Origin: Ariolimax columbianus | Taxonomy: Eukaryota > Mollusca > Gastropoda > Stylommatophora > Arionidae | Assembly (NCBI GenBank): GCA_036924085.1 | Contig: JAVGWX010000003.1 | Coordinates: forward strand, 117,487,264 to 117,551,263 | DNA length: 64,000 nucleotides | Direction: 5' to 3' | In this document: piece after piece, positions 35,561-47,829 of the stretch | Layout: each line of letters starts with the position of its first letter | How positions within the stretch are numbered: position 1 is the first letter of the stretch | The notes under the pieces: generated by a model | Databases searched by the model: none | Seen by the model: only the letters and a program-made list of their open reading frames with translations | Told to the model about the DNA's origin: nothing | Made by a program: the position numbers and the translations under genes

Positions 35561-37080
35561 CCAGTTTATAGTGAGACTTAAATAATAAATAATATGAATG
35601 TATACATTGACAATCTATAAACCATGGTAATTTATATAGAGACTGAAAACTATAAACCATACCATTGTAGAGACTGAAGACCATAAACCACAACAGTTTA
35701 TTCACAGATTGAAGACTAAATCATTTAAGTTCATATACAGATTGGCGGTTTAAAATTATTTCAGATTTAAGACAGAGTGAAGTTATCGACACCTTACCAG
35801 TTTAGAAGAGAAATTATAGTCTGTGAATTCTATTAGTTTACAAATAAATTAAACTAGGTCTGTGAGGTACACCTTTATAGTAGAACTTCATTTTTTATAT
35901 ACAATAAGATGCTGAATAATTCCAGTTTATAATACAAACATAAGAATTTATAAATGCATCAAAATCTCAAAATAAAGATATCTTGATAAGGATTTCTTTT
36001 TTCCTCGCAGTGTCTGGTAATGTTAAGGCAGATTTTGTCGTGTCATGTCACACCTATACTTGTCTAAGACAAGTGCTATAAGAACTAGCAGTGCTGAAGG
36101 AGCAAACCACTGTACCATTTTATGGTGGTCTTCACTGACTGGTCACACTGTAACATCTATATTAAATGAAGACATGGGTTTATCAATAAGTGTATCATTC
36201 ATCATAAATACGCAAGCCTGGAATGATTATGTATACATAAGATAACATGAGGACATGTAAACTGTTATACATACAAACTCATGTCTTTATGCTCATTTTC
36301 TCAATATAAAAATAGATCCTGAAAGAGACTGAGGCATAAATGATGTAAATATGGAATATTATATAATTGAAAGTAAACAATTTGTTCAGTAAAATGATCT
36401 TCCATGTGTGCTTTCACATGTTAGCACACACAAGAAAGGCATACTTATTTGCTATTAAAATTCAACTGGTGAAGTCTATATCAAATGGCTGAAATATAAG
36501 CAAGGTTAAAATGCAGTTTTACATACAAATAGTAATAAACCTTTAACCTCAAATAGGTATTCATTAAGGATTGGACACACGAAAACAGTAAAAAAAAGAC
36601 ACAAATAACCAGTTTAAAAAAAAATTAGCATATTGTCCTTTATTCTCATGTTAAGGTTCACTGGTAGGATTTATAAGGCATAGGAATAAAGGCTGCCTGT
36701 ACCTACAGTCGCCCTGCACTGCACAAACTAGGCTTTAACTGTATCTCTAATAGTACAAATCAAATGCCTTATCAAAGTATTGAATGTTTGTTTTAGAGGT
36801 CAGAAGACTGACATCCAAGCCCCTTGGCCAATCATTCCTCACAAATACTAGTGTTAAAGATAATGTAACTTGTGAATAAAGTTCAGATCCAAATCAAATA
36901 AACTGAATCAAAAACTTAGTCAAATAAATTTGATTACCAATGACTTAAACACATTGTGAGTTATTTAATCATTCAATCAATCAAAACCTTTACCACCCCC
37001 CTGTTGACCATATGTCTTCAACAAATACATACCAAGTTTTCCTGACATGGGCCATCTGCATCAGCTCAATCCATGTCTTC
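35560..37080. other. No gene recognised
   Basis: AT-rich intronic sequence. A weak RNase-H-like GNVKADF occurs near 36020, not enough to call an element. Confidence 0.45.
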
Positions 37081-37089
37081 CTAGTATCC

Positions 37090-37380
37090 TTCATATTTGC
37101 TAAATGCTCTCTCTTCTATTTCTCATACCTCTGGGGTTCCAGAACAGAGACTGTCTTGTAATGCTTTCCACAATGTTTATCTTTTTCAAAGGCAACATCT
37201 CCTCTTCATGTCCTGTCCCACTGGTATCTGTCTGGCTCTGTCCCACAGATCCACATTATTGATCTTATACCATTCCAGTCCCTTTATTCTATGCAGACAT
37301 TCATTTATGAAAGTCTTTGTTGTTATTTTTTTGTGGTCCTCCACATTTCAAAGTCATATAATACAACTGACTTTACATTG
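37090..37380 (-). mobile_element. LINE relic, C-terminal fragment
   Basis: Complement resembles the 50760-51000 region (CACTGGTATCTGTCTGGC, CATTCATTTATGAAAGTCTTTG against TTTAATGAAAAACTGGAGTCTTTG). Strongly decayed. Confidence 0.4.
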
Positions 37381-37404
37381 GAGTTGGAAGATTTGTGTGT
37401 GTGT

Positions 37405-38115
37405 CAGATCATCTCATAACCGGTGAGGTCGTTGGGGCACACATGAAGACATCCTCACAACTCCACGCCATCCCTCTCTGTCAGATGCCGCTGCCTGCGA
37501 CTTTTCTGGTCGGAGACTGGCCCATTCTTTTATTGTTCTGTAATTTTGGCACAACTTTAGGTTTCCAGACTTATGTAACGGTATAACTATTGATTTCGTC
37601 CATAAGTCCGGCCAGTTCTCCTGTCGCCCATATTTTGTTACAGATGTGTGTCAGGTCTTCCACCACTACCTCTCCACCTGCTTGTAAGAGCTCTGCTGGT
37701 ATATTGTCCACGCCGTCCGTCTTCCCTCTTCTCAATGTCTTTACCGCTGCAATTACCTCTTCCTTCGTTATCAGTTGGTTATCTTCTATATTTGTTGGTG
37801 TTGGGGGGAATGTTTTCTCAGGTTTGTTTCGCCCTTCATAATTATATAGCTCGGAACAGTACTCTGTCCATCTTGCCAGTACGTCATTTCCCTCAATGAG
37901 ACACTTGCCGTTTTTATCATGGATCATAAGGTTCCTGCTTTGTCTTGGTGTTACCAGTTCTTTGACCACCTTGTAGGCTCCTTTAGCATCATTTCTGTTT
38001 AGTCTCTCTTCGATGTTTGCGCATTGCTCACATATCCATGCTTCTTTCTCCTCTCTCATCTTTTGTTGTATGGCTTTCTTGACCTCTTTATAACTGCCGA
38101 CCTCCTCCGGTGGGT
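37405..38115 (-). mobile_element. RTE-like LINE, internally deleted
   Basis: Minus-strand frame of 162 residues (37571-38059): MREEKEAWICEQCANIEERL, RNLMIHDKNGKCLIEGNDVL, RRGKTDGVDNIPAELLQAGG. Directly past its end lies the family 3' terminus (complement of CATCTCATAACCGGTGAGGT), so the RT core present in 10030-11470 is missing here. Confidence 0.85.
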
Positions 38116-38119
38116 GATT

Positions 38120-39720
38120 GTGTGTGTGTGTGTGGGATTTAATTTCTTTTCATTTCCATAAGTTCCCCAATGCAATGAAAGCACTCCTTGCTTTATGTAT
38201 CTGTATTTTTACATCTGTATCTATGTCTCCCTTTCTACTTACATAGCTGACAAATTATTTTCAATTTTTTCTTCATGATTTTCTTTATTTTTAATACTGT
38301 TATTTTCTTACCTTAGTCCATTCTTTTAATTTGTCTGCTTTCATATGTCTAGTCCCTGATAAGGTCTACTTTAGTTTAAACATTTGTACATGTCTGCTAC
38401 TGTACTCATGTTAAACTGTATGTTAGCTTTGCTTGTATTTCAGTAATCATTTGCAGTGAGTTTGATTGCAGCCCCTAAAGTATTTGATATATGTCAATTG
38501 TGAATGTGTTCAGGATAGCCCCTATGAAAGGAGTTAATTAGACACATCAGGAAGATGAAATTCTCATTAACAACAGGAAATACTGCATGCTGGTAGAAGT
38601 AATGGAAAACAACAATGGGGAAGTACTGGACAGTTTATAGAATTACAGAGGCAAAAGTATATATTATAAATGATACTAATGGTTGAAATTTGTGAAGACT
38701 TCTTAGCCTGTGCCAGTGGACATGGCATTTGAACAAAATATAATATTTGAACAAAGTCAGGTAAAATTGAGATAAATAGTAACTGGAAAATGAATAAAAG
38801 AAAGAGAAAAAGCAATTTTGCAGTTCATATTTGGTTGAAATGTTGATGCTCATCTGTTACTGTGCCTAAGTAAATTCATTTAATTTTTTTTAATGCAAAG
38901 CTAGTTCAGGGTAATATACAGCAGAAGAAGAAAATGATTCCTAACCACAAACAGATTAAGTGACATTATGAAGCAAGCAAACTATTCATCATAGACTCAA
39001 ATATTATCTTTTAAATAGATTAAAAATCGTGAATACAGAAAATGCATAAATGTGAAATGTGGGGCAGACAGACAACAAATATTCATATGTTCTCAAAATA
39101 TATCAGCTCTGTGAGAGGAACAGAATGACAAGTCTCCTCCAATTTAACTGAGAAATAAACTATACAACTATGAGGATAGCCTGAGAAAGAGAAAGACCTT
39201 AAATTTATGAGCGAAATATGTGTGGTTATTTGAGTGATACATTGTACAGCAATAAGAAAAGCCACATAATTGTAGCAGAATGAGTTAAGCCAGAAACAGA
39301 TTATCCTCGTTGTGATGGAAATAGATGCGGTTAATTCAGGGACAAATTGTACCAGAATGAGAGAAACCTGAGACAGACCATCAGTCTTTATGAGAGAAAT
39401 TAATTGATGTGGTAATTTTGAAGGTCATAAACGAGGAAAACTTGAAGAATGTGAGTTCCAGATTAGATTAACCAAACAGATGAATACAAATTTAAAAATG
39501 AGAATGTATACTTGTAACAATTGAAAAAGAAGGTGGAAAAAAAATCTTAGTATTCAAGATGTGGGTTTATAGAAGTTAGAGCCTTGCCTCGTGGAAGAAA
39601 AGAAAAAGTACTGAAAACATTAGGTATGGCAAGGGAACTGCTGTCAGAAATCAGGGTTGGGCAAGATATTTTTGCCATATTACGAGACATACTACATTGG
39701 TGAAGACCATACCAGAGGGT
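38120..39720. other. No gene recognised
   Basis: AT-rich intron sequence; a (TG)n tract near 38120. Nothing coding identified. Confidence 0.5.
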
Positions 39721-39729
39721 AAAATTAAA

Positions 39730-40120
39730 ATTAATTGTCAAGAGTTAAACGTTATAGGTCGTCGGATAACAGGAGATGGACTGGAAAAATGTCAGACTGC
39801 ACCATCAGATCTATTGCAGATGACCTTCGTTGAAGAGACGGCACCTGAACTGTAACATACTACTGAATACTAGTAAATAGACGAGTGGAAACAATGCTTT
39901 TCATTGTATGAATGCGGGGGAACAAAGAAAAGGATAATAGAACCAATACAAACTTCCAAGCATATGATATAGCAAAACATGACTAATGAGTATCTTTCTT
40001 TGGAGCTAGCAAACTCATCATGTAAAATACAAAGCGCCCAAAATCAGCTTTGCAACAGCACTCAAACTATTTTGGTGGCAGCTTCCATAAAAGCACATAT
40101 GCAGTGGTGGCATAAGCTTG
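39730..40120 (+). mobile_element. LINE tail relic followed by family H repeat
   Basis: Near 39755 a broken frame RRITGDGLEKCQTAPSD resembles the R..RRW..K...CT terminal LINE motif. 39945-40120 matches family H (GAGCTAGCAAACTCATCATG, CAGCACTCAAACTATTTTGG). Confidence 0.4.
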
Positions 40121-41170
40121 GTCACAGGTGAAACAGAGACAAGAGTTTTGTTGACATTACTTCTAGTTCAGAGACAGTAGCTGTTTCCAATATTTGTTAT
40201 TTAATTGTTTTACTTTTCATATCTTTAGAGTTTTATACTGATACAACATGAGCTTTGCTTAGTTCTCAATTTCTTTTGTCAAAGCTCTAGTGATGTGAAA
40301 TTTGCACAACTCATTCTGTTTGCAATTTCTAGGTAAACACAACTACTTTCAACTCTCTGTGTCGTTCCCTTCCTGAGTTAATTACCATTAAGAAAATACA
40401 TGTACCTGTCGGCCCATATTTCAAAAACACTAGAATTGTGAGATCTAGCAACATGAAATTTGCCCAGCTCATTCTGTCTAGAATTTCTACGTGAATGCAC
40501 TATTTTCTATTCCTTGCATCATATGAAATTAATGACTGGTGTGTCTACTATGGCATCAGAATAGACAATCCGCAATACAATATCTCGGAGGCCTCATGAG
40601 GATAATCTTATCTCAAGAAAAAACAAAATAAAAGTACTCTAACGTGTTTTCTCATCGTGTATTATGGTATTAGTCAACTTTTGTGATGAACGCCCAGATT
40701 ATTGTTCACACCAGCGAAAAATATGGTTATGTGCTGAATGCCTATTTATGTTTCAAACTACACCGAAAACAGATGGTTACCAAATTTATTTGTTTTAGTG
40801 TTTTTCATTCAACCAATTTCTTTTAAGTTTCCCAGCAAATATGAAACGATACATTAAAAAAATTAATCAGAATACAAACCAAGCGCAAAGCCGGTTAGTA
40901 AAACTAGTATAATTATGAATGTCAGAACATGTCTGTTTGTGTTTCTTATGCATAGCTACAGTTTTTATTTTCCTTTCAGTCTCCTTTGGTTTTCATGTTA
41001 ATGGAGTTCCTGACAAGAACAAGAACCAATTATGAGAGTGGAATCAAAACAAATAGAACAAGCCAGACGTGAATTATATTGAATAATTGGGGTGACATGA
41101 TAGTATACTCAGAGGTACTACTGCCCTGGAAATGCTGCTGTAGTGAAGGCAAAGAATGTATATGTACAGA
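40121..41170. other. No gene recognised
   Basis: Contains an imperfect internal duplication (ATGTGAAATTTGCACAACTC near 40295, ACATGAAATTTGCCCAGCTC near 40453). No exon seen. Confidence 0.5.
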
Positions 41171-41179
41171 ATCGCAAGT

Positions 41180-41350
41180 AAACAAACAATGAATATAGTA
41201 AGGATTCACAAGTACAATGCAAACAAAGAATGTATATTGTAAGGACTCAATAGTACAGAACAAACAAAGAATGTACATTGTAAGGATTCACAAGTACAAT
41301 GCAAACAAAGAGTTATATTGTAAGGACTAACAAGTACAGAACAAACAAAG
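41180..41350. repeat. ~44-bp tandem array, about 4 units
   Basis: Unit AACAAACAAAGAATGTATAT + TGTAAGGACTCACAAGTACA. Confidence 0.8.
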
Positions 41351-41793
41351 AAGAAGATTTGAAGAAATTCTAGCTGAGAGTTATAGCCGAATAACTAAAA
41401 GCCCTTCATCAATTTACAAATCATTAATAGCACTGTAGTTGGAGTTTTTGTCTCTAGCAGCAAGGCGACTCGGCTTGATACCTGTTCTCAACATGCTTTA
41501 TTTTACTCAGTTTTATATAGGTACCTGATTTACAGTTAGGGAAGGCAAGGCAGCGAGGAAGGGAACTGACCACACCACCTCAAAAAAAGCATATACCTAG
41601 TGCAATGTTTTCTACTCCTCATCCCCAATGGTACTATCTGATTAGGGACTACTTTAATCTTGAAAATTATATATCACTTTTACAAGTATAGATTACAGTG
41701 TGTCTATTCATAACGTCTATTGTTGTGCGCCTGTCAGATTCACTTTCATAACTACTTTTATGTTGCCAGATTGGCTTATGACAGGAGACATAC

Positions 41794-41935
41794 CTGGATT
41801 TTCCAAATGAAGTCTAGTCTACCTGTAGACTCCACTTGCTGGGCATGCAAAAACAGGATGAGCACGACCATGAGCATGATAATAATGGATTCATACTCTA
41901 TTGGGATCCAAGACACAGAATCTGTTATTTCCATC
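41794..41935 (-). CDS. Adenylyl cyclase exon (TM12 and entry to C2)
   Basis: One nucleotide plus 47 codons. After MEITDSVSWIPIEYE comes helix SIIIMLMVVLILFLHA, then the highly conserved signature HAQQVESTGRLDFIWKIQ (AC5: HAQQVESTARLDFLWKLQ), which marks the exit from the last membrane helix into the C2 helical (signalling) domain. Acceptor GTGATTCTAG, donor CAG/GTATGT. The intron that follows is 19.6 kb, the largest seen in the gene. Confidence 0.97.
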
Positions 41936-42065
41936 CTAGAATCACAGGGATACATGTACATTTTTTACAGGCTCAAAAATGTGAAAACAAAGTAGAGAGG
42001 GTGATTGCAAAGACAAGTTTACTTTGGATATGACTCTCAGGTATATTGCTTTTATTACCTTTCTC

Positions 42066-42280
42066 GAGAAGAAAGACTTAAACATCTGGTCATGCAAAAT
42101 ATACTGATCAGACATGTTAGGTTCAGGCAAAACATACTGGACAAGACTCTCACCTTGGCTTCCTCGTAACCCTTCCTGAAAACGGGCTGTTTTCATGGCA
42201 GCCTGGCTAACAAGGTGAGGGATTGAGATGATTCCCATAGTAGTGAGCGACACAGATGAAGCCAAGCATAGCACAACAAT
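42066..42280 (+). mobile_element. SINE-like retroposon, family R1, 3' truncated
   Basis: AAACATCTGGTCATGCAAAA, ACATACTGGACAAGACTCTC, GAAGCCAAGCATAGCACAAC; stops before the usual 3' third. Confidence 0.7.
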
Positions 42281-42779
42281 TCAATTCCAAGATAGCGCCT
42301 TATTGGCTGCGTATCTGAATTTGCTCTGGTGTTAGTGTTAGTCCTCAGGGCTGACGCCAACACACGAATTTGACTGGAATTTATGTTTGCATGACGATTT
42401 CTGTCTGTATCCACATCACCACGTTGTATTTTTCCATTAGATTGGATGCTAGTTAGTTTTGTGGTGTTTTTCATTCAAGTATTCTGGAAAGGCCATCATT
42501 CAGCTGTTCGAGATAGGGTTTGGTTACCATGAAACCATGTGACTGTGTTGTTTCTTATCGGCCCGGTTCAAACGTCTGAACTTCACGTGTTTGGAGCCCT
42601 TCACATTGTTTAAAATCAGTGTATAAAGGGCATGAATAATGTTGGACACTACAATGGTGACAGTTGGTCAGTTTGACTACAGCACTCAATCTACTTGATA
42701 TTACACACGTTCTGACTTACTTACACTACGGCTGAAGCTACATACCCCATTTCTGATAACACGGGAGGTCAAGAGTAGG

Positions 42780-43740
42780 CTTGCATACCTCCGTATTCTG
42801 AAATGGCAGTGTGTCATGCTGATCAGAGCAAGCAGTGGACACAAAACAAGAAAATCTACAACCCTTAGGGGACGGAGAGGTGGTGCAAGAAAGATAAAGA
42901 AACAGCGTATGGATCGATCGTTACAATGTTCAGGAATGAGTGGGAGTGGAAATGACGTGTCAGTAATTCAACTAAAAAATCAAAATCAGAAACGGGAAAA
43001 ACAACAACACAGTACTCTAAAATGTTTTTATGCAATTGTTAGAAGTATAGTAAATAAACGAGAGGAATTGGAACTGTATGTAGAGGTAGAAAAGCCAGAT
43101 TTAATAGGATCAACAGAATCATAGACATATGAGGACATTTCGGATAGTGAACTTGAAATAGAGGGATATACAATTTTAAGGAAGGATAGGGTAGATAGGG
43201 ACATGACTAAGGGAGGGAGCGTTTTATTATACTGTGTAAATAGAGCAATTATAACTTTACACGATGATCTATCATCTGGTAACAAAAATAAAAGTGTATG
43301 GGGAGTAATAGATAGTGGAAGGGGAGGGATGGCGGGGGAGGGGGGGGGTGTGAAAGAACAGTGGTTGGAGAATGCTACAGATGTCCTACAAGTACAAAAG
43401 AGGAAGATGTGGAGCTAACTAGTAACATTAAAAAAGCTAGTGCAGGGAAATTGTTATTAATGGGGATTTCAATTTTCCTGAAATAAAATAGGATATGGCA
43501 GAAGCATTTGCAGAGTCTAATCCTTTTGTTAAGTGCATAACGGACAATTTTTTGATTCAGCATGTAGAGGAAGCTACCAGAGGCAAAAATTACTCGCCTA
43601 ATATTTACTACAGAGAAAAATATGATTGAAAACGTTATCATTGGGGAACTGTTTGGTTCAAGTGACCATCAGATCATCCGTTGGAATCTTATGGCGAGGA
43701 GCGATGTAAATATAAACTCGCGAGCATAAACATCTCTAAA
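42780..43740 (+). mobile_element. CR1/L2-like LINE, endonuclease fragment
   Basis: The frame starting at 42816 reads CFYAIVRSIVNKREELELYV then EKPDLIGSTES, corresponding to N.RSI.NK..EL.......D.I..TE of the APE-type endonuclease. It continues broken as ISDSELEIEGYTILRKDR, GGSVLLYC and, near 43655, FGSSDHQIIRWNL (the SDH catalytic motif). No RT follows. Confidence 0.8.
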
Positions 43741-43799
43741 ATGGTGTACGTTGTGTAAAACAGTGAAAGAAATGTAAAAAAAAACAAAACATGTAGAGA

Positions 43800-45750
43800 T
43801 TATAAGCAACCCATATAAGTTTACAGTTATGAACCCAATGCATGTTGACTATGAACTCTAAATATATTTACTACAAACCCTAAGAATATTGACCACAAAC
43901 CAAAAACGTAGTGAATATGAACTACTAAAAATGTATGAATCCAAAACTTATCAACTATGGACCCTAAACATATTGACTACAAACCTAAAACATGTTGACA
44001 TGATCCTCCAAAACTGTTGGCCACAATGAACCCCAAACATGTTGAATATGAATGCGAAACATGTTGACTACAAACCCCAAATATATTGACTACAAATACC
44101 AAATGTGTTGACTATAAACCAAAAATTTGATTATGAACCCCAAACATGTTGATTATGAACCCCCCAAACATGTTGATTATGAACCCCCAAACATGTTGAT
44201 TATGAACCTCCCAAACATGTTGATTATGAACCCCCCCAACTGAGCTTAATGACTTAAGAGCAGCACTCTGCAAACTGTGCCAGCTGTCCGCACCAAAAAG
44301 GGTAGTGGTACAGTGGGTTCCGTCACACTGCAACATCCAAGGCAACGAGGAGGCAGACAGACTGGCAAAAGAAGGTGCAAGGCTACCACAAACAGATACC
44401 AGTATGACGTACGAAGAGTCAAAACGGCTTATCAAAGCCAGGTACATTACCAAATGGGAAACCGAACATACTGGTTACACCAAAAACGATGCCTATTACC
44501 AGTTGAACCGAAGAGAGCAGGTCGTTGTCTTCAGACTTCGCACTGGCCACAATAGACTGAGGTACCACCTATTCAACAAATTGAAGATAGGGTGTACCGA
44601 CGAATGCCCGTGCGGTACTGGTAAAATGACAACTGAACATCTGCTGCAGAACTGCCCGACATACGGGGATCAGAGAGAGCAGATGTGGCCATTGCCAGTG
44701 GAACTGCAAGACAAGCTCTATGGTAGTGGCGAGAGTCTCAGGACGACCGCCGCTTTTTTCGAAAAAATAATGGTTGCTGTCTGACTGTGTACGCAGAAGA
44801 AGAAGAAGAAGAACCCCCCCAAACATGTTGATTATGAACCCGAAACATGTTGATTATGAACCACTCAAACATGATTATGAACCCACCCAAAAATGATTAT
44901 GAACCCCCCCAAACATGATTATGAACCCCCCCAAACATGATTATGAACCCCCAGACATGATTATGAACCCACCCAAACATGATTATGAACCCCAAACATG
45001 TTGATTATGAAGCCCACAAACATGATTATGAACCCCACAAACATGATTATGAACCCACCCAAACATGATTATGAACCCACCCAAACATTTTGATTATGAA
45101 CCCACCCAAACATGATTATGAACCCCCCAAACATGTTGATTATGAACCCACCCAAACATGATTATGAACCCACCCAAACATGATTATGAACCCCCCAAAC
45201 ATGTTGATTATGAACCCACCCAAACATGATTATGAACCCACCCAAACATGTCGATTATGAACCAACCCAAACATGATTATGAACCCACCCAAACATGATT
45301 ATGAACCCCCCAAACATGATTATGAACCCACCCAAACATGATTATGAACCCCAAACATGTTGAATATGAACTCACCCAAACATGATAATGAACACACTCC
45401 CCCCCCCCCCCCCCCCCCAACATGTTGATTATGAAGTCCCCAAACCTGTTAATTATGAACCCCCAAACATGTTGATTATAAACCCCAAAGATGTTGATTA
45501 TGAACCCACCCAAACATGATTATGAACCCACCCAAACATGATTATGAACCCCAAAGATGTTGATTATGAACCCCCCAAACATGATTATGAACCCACCAAA
45601 ACATGATTATGAACCCTAAAGATGTTGATTGTGAACCCACCCAAACATGATTATGAACCCCCAAACATGTTGATTATGAACCCCCCAAACATGATGACTA
45701 TGAACCCCAAACATGATGACTACAAACACCCCAAAATGCTTACAAGTCAC
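43800..45750. repeat. 22-27-bp minisatellite, about 75 units, split by a LINE
   Basis: Unit CCCAAACATGTTGATTATGA + ACCC or the shorter ACCCAAACATGATTATGAAC. Older, diverged units at 43800-44110; more uniform ones later. Includes a long C run at about 45399. Ends at the donor of the exon at 45757. Confidence 0.93.
44240..44810 (+). mobile_element. I-like LINE, 3' fragment with target duplication
   Basis: 159-residue frame: VQWVPSHCNIQGNEEADRLA, REQVVVFRLRTGHNRLRYHL, CPCGTGKMTTEHLLQNCP, to AFFEKIMVAV and a (GAA)n tail. Flanked by GAACCCCCCCAA at 44228-44239 and 44811-44822: a 12-bp target duplication within the minisatellite. The 3' frame is intact; very similar to 15605-16665. Confidence 0.93.
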
Positions 45751-45756
45751 ACTTAC

Positions 45757-45932
45757 CCATTATCTGTCATAATAAGGACATCTCTGACAATGAAGAGATT
45801 CAGATACCCAAGTAGCACCAGCAATAGGAATGTCACACAGATGACAAGGGACAGAATAAACTTGACAAGACTTGAGGACTCCAGAAAAACTGAATAGCTT
45901 AACAAAGCTATAATCACAGAATGGATGAAATG
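45757..45932 (-). CDS. Adenylyl cyclase exon (TM10-TM11)
   Basis: 58 codons plus two nucleotides. It begins HFIHSVIIALLSYSVFLESS, aligning with AC5 [20 protein letters not shown], then a long helix (LVKFILSLVICVTFLLLVLL) and the loop VRDVLIMTDN. Acceptor TCTTTTTCAG, donor GG/GTAAGT. The intron downstream starts immediately with the large minisatellite that fills 43800-45750, so this exon borders repetitive DNA on its 3' side. The plus-strand ORF across this place is a shadow. Confidence 0.93.
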
Positions 45933-46019
45933 CTGAAAAAGATAAACACAATATAAAATGTGATTAGGATGTTAGAAAATAAAAGGTAACAAATTTGTGT
46001 CAATGAATGAAAGTGTGAA

Positions 46020-46510
46020 AAGAGAGTTCTTAGGGCGTTACGTAGAATCAATCTTGGTGCATGGAAGTGAATTATAGAGAATCAACAAATAAACAGGGTG
46101 ATTACTGGAAGCCACAATAAAGTGGGCTGATAGAAGACTATTAAAAATCCAATAGACAGTAAAGAAAAGTTGATTTAGATGTGCTGAGGACAGTTGCTCA
46201 TAAACAATGAACATATATTACACACATCAGCACAAAGTAATCATGTGTTTTGGACATATTAGGAGAAGAGAATTATTTGATCTCACTGTAACAATGGGCA
46301 TACTTGCTGTGAGAAGAGACAGAAGAGGACACATGCTGGACAGTCTAACATCATGGGAAAAATGATGGATAACATCAGAATTGATAAACAACAAATGGGA
46401 TAAAATGTTGTGGAGCAGCACAGCAGTCACCATGGCACATGAGAATAGTGATATCAGATGGAAACAAATAACCAAAATAAAAAGATGAGCATGTGCATGA
46501 CTAAAAGGAA
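46020..46510 (+). mobile_element. LINE relic, C-terminal fragment
   Basis: Frames shift, but ESILVHGSEL near 46045, CFGHIRRRELFDLTV near 46243 and RRDRRGHMLDSLTSW near 46310 follow the LINE C-terminal order. Confidence 0.55.
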
Positions 46511-46679
46511 GCAATAAGTTGCAGGTTCAAATATTAAATATTTTGAGTTCACTGTTCTTCATTCCTTTCTAGTTCCAATAGGAGCAAGGGATACCAACTG
46601 GTGATGACCCTCTTGTAAGAAACCTGCACGAAAACATGAAAGTGATTTTATTGTTGGTGATTTCTGTATTACTTTGTTT

Positions 46680-46805
46680 TACATGATGAGGCTGCCATCC
46701 TCATACACGACTCTCTCAGTCACCTTTGATGATATGCAAAGCACGGTGGAGTGGCCTTGTTCTTTCCTGCCCAAATGTGAACCCTGGGTTCCACACTGAA
46801 GAATG
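46680..46805 (-). repeat. Interspersed repeat family H, inverted
   Basis: Complement reads GGGCAGGAAAGAACAAGGCC, GCATATCATCAAAGGTGACT, CAGCCTCATCATGTAAAA. Confidence 0.4.
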
Positions 46806-46809
46806 AGGC

Positions 46810-47530
46810 TGAAGGTCAGAATAAATTATTCTATTCACTAAAAAACCAACATCATGATTACATCTAATTACTCTTACAAGTAACAAAGTTCATGTAGAAA
46901 TGTCAAGAAAAATTATACAATTTATAAAACATTTATTTAATAAACTTTGCTGACAAAAAAAGAGTAAGCTCCAAGTAATTGTGTTTATGGTAACAGAATT
47001 GCAGTTTTAATAAGATCAAGCTGACATGAAACCAATACAATTTTAAAATTCCCAAATTGAGAAAAGTAAACAATTTACAAATTTCAAAATGAAAAAAAAT
47101 TAATGTGTAAATAGTACAATAAAAACCATATCAAACAAATCCATTTGGTGAAGTATTGCTTTCAAGAATGTCACTGATACTAATGCTCTTACAAGATACT
47201 ATTTTTATCAATATGATTTTTCTGAAATAAAGTTAAGTTTTAAAAAAAATGCTTAATTTAATGTCAATCAATGTCATTATGCTCATTTAAAGACATACAT
47301 TTGTTAGTAATTAGACAGGCCTAGTAAGCCACAGGAAGTAAACTTTGCAAGATAAAGAACGTACTATGAATAGTCTTCTGCTACCGGACAGCAGAAACAG
47401 CCTGCCTGTTTGAATACCAGGATTTCAAGCATTCAAGTTCAAGTAGACATGAAGATACAGTCTTATCAGAATTATTTTTGATTCTTGGTTACATTATAGC
47501 AACTTCCAGAATTGTGAACCAAGACTAGCA
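46810..47530. other. No gene recognised
   Basis: AT-rich intron 4 sequence; no exon for the missing extracellular loop could be identified. Confidence 0.45.
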
Positions 47531-47539
47531 TTTGGGTCA

Positions 47540-47720
47540 AATGAAGCACAATGACAAGATCCAACCTCATGACCTCCCTGTGCACCTGAAAACAGGCTAT
47601 GTTACAACAGTATGGTCAACAAGGTGGTGATCAACTTTGTGATCCCCATATTAGTAGGCCTCACATTGCACAACAGCGAAGAGGGCAAAGGCCCATCTTC
47701 TACAGCATTCCTCAGGATAT
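47540..47720 (+). mobile_element. Family R1-like repeat, diverged
   Basis: GAAAACAGGCTATGTTACAA, CAACTTTGTGATCCCCATAT and CACATTGCACAAC keep the R1 order with many changes. Confidence 0.4.
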
Positions 47721-47829
47721 AAGAAGAAGAGCCACTGTAAGCAACCATCAAAGAAACATCATCAGGAGTTAATAACTCAACAACTTTAATAGTCAGGTAT
47801 ATATAACAGAGCTATATAACAGAGGAAAC

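Noticed and set aside
36000..36240. Possible RNase H fragment (GNVKADF)
   Set aside because: Only one short motif, no further LINE-like residues and no flanking family match.
46700..46800. Possible 24-residue exon (CGTQGSHLGRKEQ...) with acceptor and donor of fitting phase for the missing cyclase loop
   Set aside because: The sequence matches the inverted interspersed repeat family H seen at many places outside the gene, so the splice-like borders are coincidental.
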